Shown here one piece after another: positions 16,994 to 23,981 of a stretch of 24,679 nucleotides of DNA (position 1 is the first letter of the stretch; every line of letters starts with the position of its first letter). The notes beneath the pieces were generated by a model that was not told where the DNA came from, did not search any database, and saw nothing but the letters and a program-made list of their open reading frames with translations. The position numbers and the translations under genes are program-made. The stretch lies in the NCBI GenBank assembly GCA_964523735.1, contig CAZFYZ010000054.1:1-24679 (forward strand), in the 5' to 3' direction. This stretch comes from CAZFYZ01 sp964523735 (GTDB lineage Bacteria; Armatimonadota; UBA5829).

Positions 16994-18207
16994 GAGACCG
17001 CTCCCGCTTCTTCTGGCTCGGACAACACGATTCCTGGTAGTTGCTCCTCAAGAGGAAACCTCATCCGTTCGTTCCGGGGGCCAACCAGCAAGTGAGCCGC
17101 CGACCTGAAGTACATCGACCGCAAGCCCCTGTTTAGACGTGTGATCCCGATCCTGGAGCAGCACTCTGTGACTGTGTGGTAGTCGCGTATGCTGTAGGCA
17201 AGGCAGGCGAGCGCCATCCAGTAGTCATGGAGCGCCGCGACGACATCATCTCTAGCCCCGAAGAGGGTCTCAGCCGCAGAAGAGAGGCTGCTTGCCATGG
17301 ATGCTCTATCTTCGGACGTGTATCCGGCGGCTCCGACCGCGGCTCCGGCAAGCGACTGACGCGCCTGTGTCTCACAATCCAACTCCAGGACTCGAGCGCG
17401 AGCCTCCTTCAGCCATTCAGCCGCCACCGCGTGTCCGGCCACAAGAGCTCTGAATCCCTGTCTGATGTAGGCCGACATCTCCGCCCGGGTCCGTAACTCC
17501 GTCTTGGACAACCCGCAGTGATGCTTGTTGATGATGGCTAGATCCGCCGGCAGAGTGGTGGTCGGGTTGGCGGTTCGGTTGCCGCAGTGCACGCGATAGG
17601 CCGCCAGAGGTCTGCTCATTCTGCAGAAGCGCGACTTGGCCGACAGCCTGATCCACATGTCCCAGTCTTCGCCATGCTTGAGCGAGGCGTCAAACTCCCC
17701 CGCGTCGAGCAGTGCTGTCCTGCCTACCACAACGGACGGGCTGGCCATCTGGTTCTCTACCAGAAGCCGTTCCCGAAGATCGAGCACGCTTTCGTCGTGG
17801 TCGCGATCAACAAGCTCGTAGGGATAGGGGAACTCCAGGCGGTCGTTGAACCGTGCGCATCCACAGAACACGACATCTGCTTCGGGATGCCGATTGAGTG
17901 CATCGACCTGAGCCTGAAGCTTGTCTGGAAACCACAGGTCGTCCGAGTCCAGCAGCGCGATCAGCTCACCGCTTGCGTTCGCAATGCCGTTGTTGCGGGC
18001 AACGCAGCGCTGCTGGTTCGGTTGCCAGATGTACTTAAGTCGGCTGTCGGAGAAGCTTTGGACAACGGCCTTCGTGTCATCGGTCGAGCCGTCGTCAACG
18101 ATCAGCATTTCAAGGTGCGGGTAGGTTTGCGCCAGAACGCTGCGGATAGCCTGTTTCACCAAGCCTGCGCGGTTGTAGGTAGGTGTAATGACGCTTACTA
18201 GCTGCAC
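16990..18207 (-). CDS. GT2 glycosyltransferase with C-terminal helical extension
   Basis: 405 residues from a GTG at 18207 with AAGGA eight bases upstream. The first ~235 residues are a normal GT2 core: VSVITPTYNRAGLVKQAI, MLIVDDGSTDDT (34-45), LLDSDDLWF (85-93) and KHGEDWDMWIRL (Glu180, Asp181). The remaining ~170 residues are Ala/Arg-rich and look helical, with repeated short segments (for example YWMALACLAYSIRDYHTV). They may be TPR-like and could serve for oligomerisation or docking to the membrane complex. This makes it about 100 residues longer than the other GT2 proteins here. Acceptor and donor unknown. Confidence 0.9.
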   Translation of the reverse strand: MQLVSVITPTYNRAGLVKQAIRSVLAQTYPHLEMLIVDDGSTDDTKAVVQSFSDSRLKYIWQPNQQRCVARNNGIANASGELIALLDSDDLWFPDKLQAQVDALNRHPEADVVFCGCARFNDRLEFPYPYELVDRDHDESVLDLRERLLVENQMASPSVVVGRTALLDAGEFDASLKHGEDWDMWIRLSAKSRFCRMSRPLAAYRVHCGNRTANPTTTLPADLAIINKHHCGLSKTELRTRAEMSAYIRQGFRALVAGHAVAAEWLKEARARVLELDCETQARQSLAGAAVGAAGYTSEDRASMASSLSSAAETLFGARDDVVAALHDYWMALACLAYSIRDYHTVTECCSRIGITRLNRGLRSMYFRSAAHLLVGPRNERMRFPLEEQLPGIVLSEPEEAGAVS

Positions 18208-18231
18208 TTGATCTGTCCTTGGAGAACCTGG

Positions 18232-19065
18232 TTACCGACTGATCCATGCGCCGGTATGCTTGTAAATGCCATATCGTGCTCGCCTGATGGCTTGCTTCAG
18301 CAGCCCTGCCTTACTATACGTAACGCCGCGTACGCTCTGCAGGCCAAGCCCGTTCAGCAACCGGAACCACTCCTGGGACGCGAACAGCGCCACGTTCTCT
18401 GCTAGGTGGCACGGATGGGCAGGGTCGTTGACTGTCGGCCAGTTGATGACCGCAACCCCACCGGGCCGTAGGCATCCCGCCAGCGCCGAGATGGTCGCGC
18501 AAGGGTCCTGTACGTGTTCCAGGACATCAAAGGCGATCACCACGTCGAACCGCGATTCGATATTAGGGCGAGCTCCTGTGATGGAGATGAACCGCGCGTC
18601 ATACCCTCTGCGCTCAAACCTGTGCTTGGCGAATGCCTGAGTAGTCCCTGGCACATCGGCAAGAGTGACAGAGTAGCCCCTCTCGGCAAGGTAGAGTGAG
18701 TCGGAACCGATCCCCGATCCAAAGTCGAGCACTCGCTGGAACCCCGCCTCGGGAGGATGCGCCCTCACCAGCGCCTCGAGCTCCTCCCATACGTCCGCGC
18801 GTTCGTTGCTGAGGTTCCATCTGGTCAGCTGCCAGACGTAGAGGTCCGTGTCCTTGTAGAAGTCGCGCAGTTCCTCATCACTGGACGGGCTGGCTGCTCT
18901 CCACGACGATGCCAGTTCCTCACGATCATACCTGTTCAGTCGGGTTGCGCAAGCACTCATGTCCAGACCGGTGAAGCTACTCAAGTCTTCAAGGGCCTCT
19001 CTAGTTGCCGGGTTGGTCAGTCCCTCGGTCTCCCAATCAAAGATGTCCAGATCCAGTAAGTTCAG
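18232..19065 (-). CDS. SAM-dependent methyltransferase, probable CTG start
   Basis: Class I methyltransferase. Motif I is RVLDFGSGIGSDSLYLAERG, followed by the VTLAD acidic strand end and VVIAFDVLEHVQDP, then a LRPGGVAVINWP segment. There is no second catalytic domain. I extend the start to CTG at 19065 (277 residues). It forms a CTGA overlap with the wzt stop and sits five bases after a perfect GGAGG. The added 27 residues read like protein (LDLDIFDWETEGLTNPATRE). Without a CTG start the fallback is TTG 18984 or ATG 18960, both with poor ribosome binding sites. Following wzt directly, it may methylate the chain end before export, by analogy with the capping enzyme WbdD of E. coli O8/O9a. That role is an inference. 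Confidence 0.8.
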   Translation of the reverse strand: MNLLDLDIFDWETEGLTNPATREALEDLSSFTGLDMSACATRLNRYDREELASSWRAASPSSDEELRDFYKDTDLYVWQLTRWNLSNERADVWEELEALVRAHPPEAGFQRVLDFGSGIGSDSLYLAERGYSVTLADVPGTTQAFAKHRFERRGYDARFISITGARPNIESRFDVVIAFDVLEHVQDPCATISALAGCLRPGGVAVINWPTVNDPAHPCHLAENVALFASQEWFRLLNGLGLQSVRGVTYSKAGLLKQAIRRARYGIYKHTGAWISR

Positions 19066-20276
19066 TAGTACCTCCAGGAATAGGGCACGGACACCGGCGC
19101 GTAGAAGCGTGTGTGCGTCATAGACGACTGACCCTGCGGAATGGCGCCTTGCGCCTCCGCAACGTTGAACGCGCCAACCCGTTGCCAGTCAATGATGTCC
19201 GCCGTGCCATCAGGAGTGCGGATCGAGAACCATAGATCATAGGTTCTTGGTCTTAGAGGAAGTGCGCTAAAGGTACAGGACAATCTTCCTTCACCTTCCA
19301 GAACCTCTGGGCATTGGTTATCGATCAGCGTGCTTGCCAGGCAGAGCGCGCCGATGCGCCCGTCCGAGATGCCTATCGACACGTGGGGCCGCCTGATCTG
19401 CTCGTGCGCGATGTAGCCGATGTCAATCGTCAGGTCTTCCCCGCCTAGTATGTCGGTGACGGGGCCTCCATTACTGTCATGCAACGCGACGTCGGTGATC
19501 GATATGCGGCTATTGGATACAATCCCGCACTGTCCAAGCCCGAACCTCTGCGACATATCATCAAGATACAGCTTGATGGCCTCTCGTGGTGAGCCCATGT
19601 AGCTGGCTTTTCCACCCGCCAGAAGCAGACACTTGTCCGCGAATGTCTCGATTGCGCTGAGGTTGTGAGATACCAGAATCACCGTGGCCCCGCTTGCGCA
19701 GAGTTCGGACATTCGCTGTGAGCACTTGGCTTGGAAGCCGCCATCACCCACGGCCAGAACCTCGTCCACAAGTAGCAGCTCGGGTTGAACATGCGCTGCA
19801 ACGGCAAAGCCGAGCCTCACATACATTCCACTGGAGTAGCGCTTCACCGGCGTGTCGATGAACTGCTCCAGTTCCGCGAATGCGACTATCTCGTCGAACT
19901 TGCGGCCAATCTCGGATCGGGTCATTCCGAGGATCGAGCCATTCAGGTAGATGTTCTCCCTGCCAGTCATCTCCGGGTGGAAGCCGGCGCCGACTTCGAT
20001 CAGCGCGGAGACTCTGCCCCTCGTGCGAATGCGGCCCGACGTCGGCTGCATTATGCGCGTCAGCAGCTTCAGCATTGTCGACTTGCCCGCGCCATTGTGG
20101 CCGATGATGCCGAGCGCCTCGCCCTGTTCCACCTCGAAGCTCACGCCCTTCAGCGCCCAAAAGTCCTCCCGCTTCGACCTGTGGAAGACCCCGCGCGCTG
20201 CGTCCGCCAGGTTCCTGGGCCGGTCGTGCGCAAGTATGAACTTCTTAGAGACGTTTTCTACGGAGATGACTTTCAT
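19062..20276 (-). CDS. wzt: Polysaccharide ABC transporter ATP-binding protein with C-terminal glycan-recognition domain (Wzt)
   Basis: 404 residues from the ATG at 20276, preceded immediately by an in-frame stop. The ATPase domain spans 1-235: Walker A GHNGAGKST (59-67), a Q-loop region in the RVSALIEVGAGFHPEMTGRE stretch, signature YSSGMYVRLGFA (147-158), Walker B ELLLVDEVLAVGD (166-178) and switch His204 in LVSHN. Residues about 245-404 form a beta-rich extension (for example DLTIDIGYIAHEQIRRPHVSI) like the Wzt C-terminal domain that recognises the finished glycan in O-antigen systems. It pairs with the permease encoded immediately upstream and powers glycan export across the inner membrane. 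The 103-base gap before it contains a short GC-rich hairpin and no gene. Confidence 0.93.
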   Translation of the reverse strand: MKVISVENVSKKFILAHDRPRNLADAARGVFHRSKREDFWALKGVSFEVEQGEALGIIGHNGAGKSTMLKLLTRIMQPTSGRIRTRGRVSALIEVGAGFHPEMTGRENIYLNGSILGMTRSEIGRKFDEIVAFAELEQFIDTPVKRYSSGMYVRLGFAVAAHVQPELLLVDEVLAVGDGGFQAKCSQRMSELCASGATVILVSHNLSAIETFADKCLLLAGGKASYMGSPREAIKLYLDDMSQRFGLGQCGIVSNSRISITDVALHDSNGGPVTDILGGEDLTIDIGYIAHEQIRRPHVSIGISDGRIGALCLASTLIDNQCPEVLEGEGRLSCTFSALPLRPRTYDLWFSIRTPDGTADIIDWQRVGAFNVAEAQGAIPQGQSSMTHTRFYAPVSVPYSWRYY

Positions 20277-20379
20277 CTACATACCAAGCTGAGTAGGCGC
20301 GGCTCCGCGCATCGCATCAAAACCCGTAAGACACTGCCTCTTGCGCGACGGATGAGAAAGGCAGCCGCGGGACCCGTTG

Positions 20380-21240
20380 TCAGATAGTCTCCGCGAATGC
20401 AGGCTCCAGCCGCTTGAATGTCCGGTAGCCAACGACTAGCAGCACCACCGAAATCGCCGCCGCCAGCCCCAGGTAGTCCCACATCGGAGCCTTGCCCTCT
20501 ACCAACACCCGCCGGAAGCTGTCCATGATCGAGGACATCGGGTTCAGCATGTAGAGGGTCATGTACCTCTTCGGCACCAGGCTCAGCGGGTAGATGATCG
20601 GCGTCAGATACATCCACACTTGGGTTAAGAGCGGCATCACGTGCCTTATGTCCCTGTAGAACAGGTTCCAGCTCGAGAGCAGGAACGTGATCCCCAGCAT
20701 CAGGCACGTCTGCACTATCAGTATCGGCACGATCAGCAGCGCATACCAGGTCAGGTTGATGTGATAGTACACCAACAGCGGGATCAGCACCAGCATCCCT
20801 AGACCCAGGTCAACGGTCTTGCCAAGTATCGCCGAGATCGGGAAGACCTCCCTCGGGAAGTATATCTTCGTGATCAGGTTGAAGTTGCTGGTTAGGCACT
20901 CGGTGCCGGTCGTGATCCCACCCGCAAAGAACGTCCACGGCAGCAGGGCAATATACGAGAAGATCGGGTAGGGGATATCCCCCGTGTCGATCCGTGCGAT
21001 CCGCGAGAAGACGATCGTGTAGACCAGCATCATCGCCAGTGGCTGCAGCAGCGCCCACGCAATTCCCAGCACACTCTGCTTGTATCGGGACCTGATGTCC
21101 CGCTGCGTCAGGCTCCTGATAAGCTCATGGTGCTGCGCCAGGATGCGAAGAGCCCCAAGTTTCGGCTCCTCCGGCCACTCCTCCTTGCCTATCTGCTCAT
21201 CGAGCTTTGCCGCCGCTATCTCGGCCGTCGCCTGCTCCAA
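20380..21240 (-). CDS. wzm: Polysaccharide ABC transporter permease (Wzm/TagG family)
   Basis: 286 residues. The start is TTG at 21240: AGAGGAG lies seven bases upstream and overlaps the stop of the Wzc-like gene, and no ATG or GTG is nearby. A cytoplasmic N-terminus contains the coupling-helix-type segment LTQRDIRSRYKQSVLGIAWALL (the family's RDIRxRYKQSxLGxxW pattern). Six membrane segments follow, with the typical late sequence LTQVWMYLTPIIYPLSLVP and YMLNPMSSIMDSFRRVL. This is the channel half of an ABC-2 exporter that moves lipid-linked polysaccharide across the inner membrane together with the Wzt ATPase encoded next. Confidence 0.93.
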   Translation of the reverse strand: MEQATAEIAAAKLDEQIGKEEWPEEPKLGALRILAQHHELIRSLTQRDIRSRYKQSVLGIAWALLQPLAMMLVYTIVFSRIARIDTGDIPYPIFSYIALLPWTFFAGGITTGTECLTSNFNLITKIYFPREVFPISAILGKTVDLGLGMLVLIPLLVYYHINLTWYALLIVPILIVQTCLMLGITFLLSSWNLFYRDIRHVMPLLTQVWMYLTPIIYPLSLVPKRYMTLYMLNPMSSIMDSFRRVLVEGKAPMWDYLGLAAAISVVLLVVGYRTFKRLEPAFAETI

Positions 21241-21252
21241 ACTTGCACTCCT

Positions 21253-23622
21253 CTAGTCCGGGAAGGGGTTGTCTCCATCGCCGCCCTGAGCTTCTTGCTC
21301 GGCTGCAGCGTCCGCTTCGCCCGCAGCCTTACTCGCAACCGCGGCCGGAATAGCCCTGGTCCTGTTTTCGGCTACCTCGGTGTCGCCGCGTCTGCCGTTA
21401 CCCGATCCCAAAGCGGTGTCAGGAGGATGCACGGCCGAATCCGAGTAGTAGTGCGAGTAGAAGTAGCAGCTATCCACGTTCTCCGGCGCCATCCTGTTGA
21501 CGACCACGCCCAGTATATTGGCCTTCGCCCGTCTCAGCAGGTCCCTGGTTTCCCTCTCAGTGCCACGGGGGGCCTGGTTGGCGGAGACGACCATCACTAC
21601 AGCGTCCACCCAACTCGCCAGCATTGGCGCGTCGCTGAAGACTATCGCGCTCGGCGTGTCAAAGAGCACCAGGTCACAGTGATCTTCCAGCCGCTTCACA
21701 AGGTCTCTCATGGCGTCTGATGCTATCAGCTCGGATGGGTTCAACGGCTGTGGCCCCGCAGGAATCACGATCAGATTGTCGATGTCGGTCTTCTGGAAAG
21801 CGTCTGTCAGTGAACCCTCACCCTGGAGCAGTGTGCTGAGTCCGGCCTCATTAGGCACTCCAAAGAACTTGTGTAGGCTGGGCCTGCGCATGTCCGCGTC
21901 GATCAGCACGATACGTTTGCCGACCTGAGCCAGTGCGATCGCCAGATTGCAGATGGTGGTTGTTCCACCCTGCCCGGGCCTTGCAGTCGCGACCATCAGC
22001 GTTTTGAACGGGTTGTCGCGCAGGGCAAAGAGTATGTTGGTGCGCAGGATGCGATATGACTCAGCCGATGCCGACAGCGGATATATGTGAGTCAGCTTCG
22101 GCAGCACACCGTCCCGCGCGGTCAACTGCGGCGTAAGCCCGATTGCCGGCAGTTCCAAGAGCTTCTCGACATCGCCTGCATTGCGCATCTTGTTGTCAAT
22201 CGAGTCCAGCCACACGACCAGCGCAACGCCCATCACCAGCGAGAGCACAAGCCCGTAGACGAGCAGGGCCTTTCGGGACGGACCCTCTATTATAGGCCCC
22301 TCCGCTCCACGAGCCCAGCCGTAGGGTATGATCGAACCGTTCCGTTGGAGCTCCTTCTCGGCTATCTGGGCCTGCGCCAGCTTATCAGAGAGCAAGCGAT
22401 AGTTGTTGTCGGCCTGCGTGTAATCGGTTGTCAGCTCTGCTAGCCGCGGTTCGGCCTCAGTGAGACTGCTGATGCGGGTCTGAGCTCTCGCAACGCTCGC
22501 CGATGCAGTGGCCAGCTTGGCTCGAGCGGTGGCCAAGGCGTATCGCGCCTCAGACCGCTTCTTGACCAGGTCCTTGTGAATCTCGTTGACAGCGGCGGGG
22601 GAGTATGTCTGTCCCTCCTTCTCGATTCTGTCCTTCAGGACCCTGATGCGGGCTTCGGCCGCTTTGTATACATCATGGGCCGGCTTGTAACGCTGTGCGA
22701 GCAGTCGGAGTTCGGCCTCAGCCGCTGCCAGCTCTTCCTGCAGCTTCTTCACGTTCGGGTTCATCTCAGATGGCAATCGATCCCGGGTCACCAAGGGTTG
22801 GGCCCTCAGTTGCGAATCTATGTCTTGCAGCGCTGCCTCTGCCTCACGAACCGCCGATTCGGCGGTGCTTCTTACGTTCTCATATTCCGCGAGTGAGCTG
22901 AGCGCGCTAGATGTCTCGGCGTCAACAGACACGACTCTGTTGCCCCTCTTATAGCTCATTATCTGGTTGCGAAGTTCGTTGAGTTCCTTTCGGGCGGATT
23001 CCTTGCTTGTTTGTAGGAAGCCGATATACTGGTCAGTTGCTGTTCTGTTCTTCTCCTGGTAGATATTGCAGAAAGCGTAGGCAATGGCGTTCGCCACGTA
23101 GGGTGCGGCATCTCCATCGCGCAGCCTCACCGTTATGCGGATCACGTCCGTGGTCGTTCCTCCATCGCCGATGGCGGGGTTAACCACGGGGGCGATCTGG
23201 AGCACATCCTTTCTGTAGGTAGCGTAGGTGACCACAACACCGGGGTCCACCTCGACGCGGTTGACCTGCTGGAGGGGCCTCTGGAAGCTCTTGCCTAGTG
23301 CGGCCATACTGTCTTGTTGTTGGTCCAGGGGCTTGGCTACGAAGGCCATTGCCTCCTCAAAGACCTCGCTGCTCTCGGCAAGATTGATGAGGGTTCCCAG
23401 AATGACGTTGCGGTCGGGGCGCGATGCGTAGTCTCCGTCCTTGACCGTGGTTCCCATGCCACCCAGCATGGCTTGAGGGCTGGGTGAGACGGCTGCGGTT
23501 GCTTCGTACACTACTCTGGGTTTCGGTGCGGCGATAGCTATCACCAGGAGTGTAACACCCATCACCCCGAGGATGATCCACTTCTTCTGTGTAACAACCC
23601 GAATCAGCCGCCAGAAGTTCAT
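21253..23622 (-). CDS. Wzc-like chain-length determinant fused to BY-kinase, Walker A lysine missing
   Basis: 789 residues from the ATG at 23622, with AAAGGA about ten bases upstream. A frame-open TTG at 23670 would lie only about five bases from the predicted transcription start. The N-terminal Wzz part has a membrane segment at 15-32, a long coiled coil (about 190-425) and a second membrane segment at 452-473. The cytoplasmic kinase part follows: ATARPGQGGTTTICNLA (545-561), Walker A' RIVLIDADMRRPSLH (580-594), Walker B DLVLFDTPSA (650-659) and a Tyr cluster at 720-726 (YFYSHYY). The residue that should be the Walker A Lys is Gly553 (codon GGA), so ATP binding may be impaired. The acidic, Ala-rich tail runs to 789. 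Predicted to control glycan chain length or export from the inner membrane. First gene of the operon. Confidence 0.9.
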   Translation of the reverse strand: MNFWRLIRVVTQKKWIILGVMGVTLLVIAIAAPKPRVVYEATAAVSPSPQAMLGGMGTTVKDGDYASRPDRNVILGTLINLAESSEVFEEAMAFVAKPLDQQQDSMAALGKSFQRPLQQVNRVEVDPGVVVTYATYRKDVLQIAPVVNPAIGDGGTTTDVIRITVRLRDGDAAPYVANAIAYAFCNIYQEKNRTATDQYIGFLQTSKESARKELNELRNQIMSYKRGNRVVSVDAETSSALSSLAEYENVRSTAESAVREAEAALQDIDSQLRAQPLVTRDRLPSEMNPNVKKLQEELAAAEAELRLLAQRYKPAHDVYKAAEARIRVLKDRIEKEGQTYSPAAVNEIHKDLVKKRSEARYALATARAKLATASASVARAQTRISSLTEAEPRLAELTTDYTQADNNYRLLSDKLAQAQIAEKELQRNGSIIPYGWARGAEGPIIEGPSRKALLVYGLVLSLVMGVALVVWLDSIDNKMRNAGDVEKLLELPAIGLTPQLTARDGVLPKLTHIYPLSASAESYRILRTNILFALRDNPFKTLMVATARPGQGGTTTICNLAIALAQVGKRIVLIDADMRRPSLHKFFGVPNEAGLSTLLQGEGSLTDAFQKTDIDNLIVIPAGPQPLNPSELIASDAMRDLVKRLEDHCDLVLFDTPSAIVFSDAPMLASWVDAVVMVVSANQAPRGTERETRDLLRRAKANILGVVVNRMAPENVDSCYFYSHYYSDSAVHPPDTALGSGNGRRGDTEVAENRTRAIPAAVASKAAGEADAAAEQEAQGGDGDNPFPD

Positions 23623-23681
23623 CTTTTGCAGTCCTTTGCCCCCCACACGGGCGTCCGGTTTCCTTGGCAAACTACCTAAGC

Positions 23682-23690
23682 ATTATACCA
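23682..23690 (-). promoter_or_regulatory. Extended -10 promoter of the exopolysaccharide operon
   Basis: On the minus strand the sequence TGGTATAAT (23690-23682) is a perfect -10 box with the extended TGn element. At 17-18 bases upstream there is no good -35 box, which extended -10 promoters can tolerate. Transcription would start near 23675, giving a leader of about 50 bases to the ATG at 23622 and leaving the alternative TTG (23670) practically without a leader. No other promoter of this quality was seen in the glycosyltransferase block. Confidence 0.6.
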
Positions 23691-23867
23691 TAGTAGAGGC
23701 TATCCGCTTGGACTGTTCATGATGCAGGCGCTCGGTAGTTGCAGACTCAGTCCGATAGGGAAATCGACACCGCGATCACTAAAGCATTCGGGGCAGTCAT
23801 CCTGAGATCCTTTGGTCGCGGTCTCTGGTTGTGCTGAGTACGATCTTGCGCCTAGTGGTTAACGAGG

Positions 23868-23895
23868 CGGTCGCTCCCCTATACATACGCGACCG
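23868..23895. repeat. Seven-bp inverted repeat (possible operator or hairpin)
   Basis: CGGTCGC (23868-23874) and GCGACCG (23889-23895) are perfect complements separated by 14 bases of AT-richer sequence (around CTATACATAC). It lies roughly 190 bases upstream of the operon's predicted transcription start and about 30 bases beyond the terminator hairpin. It could be a regulator site or a second mRNA 3' structure. No function can be assigned. Confidence 0.4.
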
Positions 23896-23924
23896 AAAGC
23901 CTGGCAGGTTCCCAGAAACAGCGA

Positions 23925-23953
23925 TGCCGTGCGCCCTCTCAGGGCGCACGGCA
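23925..23953 (-). terminator. Strong hairpin terminator after the PEP-CTERM gene
   Basis: TGCCGTGCGCCCT (23925-23937) and AGGGCGCACGGCA (23941-23953) form a perfect 13-bp GC-rich stem with a 3-base loop, 28 bases after the stop of the PEP-CTERM gene. On the minus strand the stem is followed by TCGCTGTTTC, so the U-run is poor. Position and stability still suggest a terminator or 3'-end stabiliser that separates this gene from the operon. Confidence 0.75.
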
Positions 23954-23981
23954 CAAACAACAGCCTATTAGGTATCGTTTC

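Larger units (their letters stand above)
23623..23924. other. Intergenic region between the PEP-CTERM gene and the operon
   Basis: About 300 bases without a gene on either strand. It holds the extended -10 promoter (23682-23690), the inverted repeat at 23868-23895, and the decamer GTCATCCTGA (23797-23806) that also occurs in the other longer gap at 5203-5212. GGTCGC occurs at 23814-23819 and again in the inverted repeat. I see nothing else in it. Confidence 0.6.

Noticed and set aside
20297..20310. GCGCGG/CCGCGC hairpin in the wzm-wzt gap as a terminator
   Set aside because: The stem is only 5-6 bp, the loop is very short, there is no U-run, and the two genes must be expressed together.
23623..23670. 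Longer N-terminus of the Wzc-like protein from TTG 23670
   Set aside because: It lies about five bases from the predicted transcription start, has no good ribosome binding site, and adds 16 residues unlike the family. ATG 23622 fits better.
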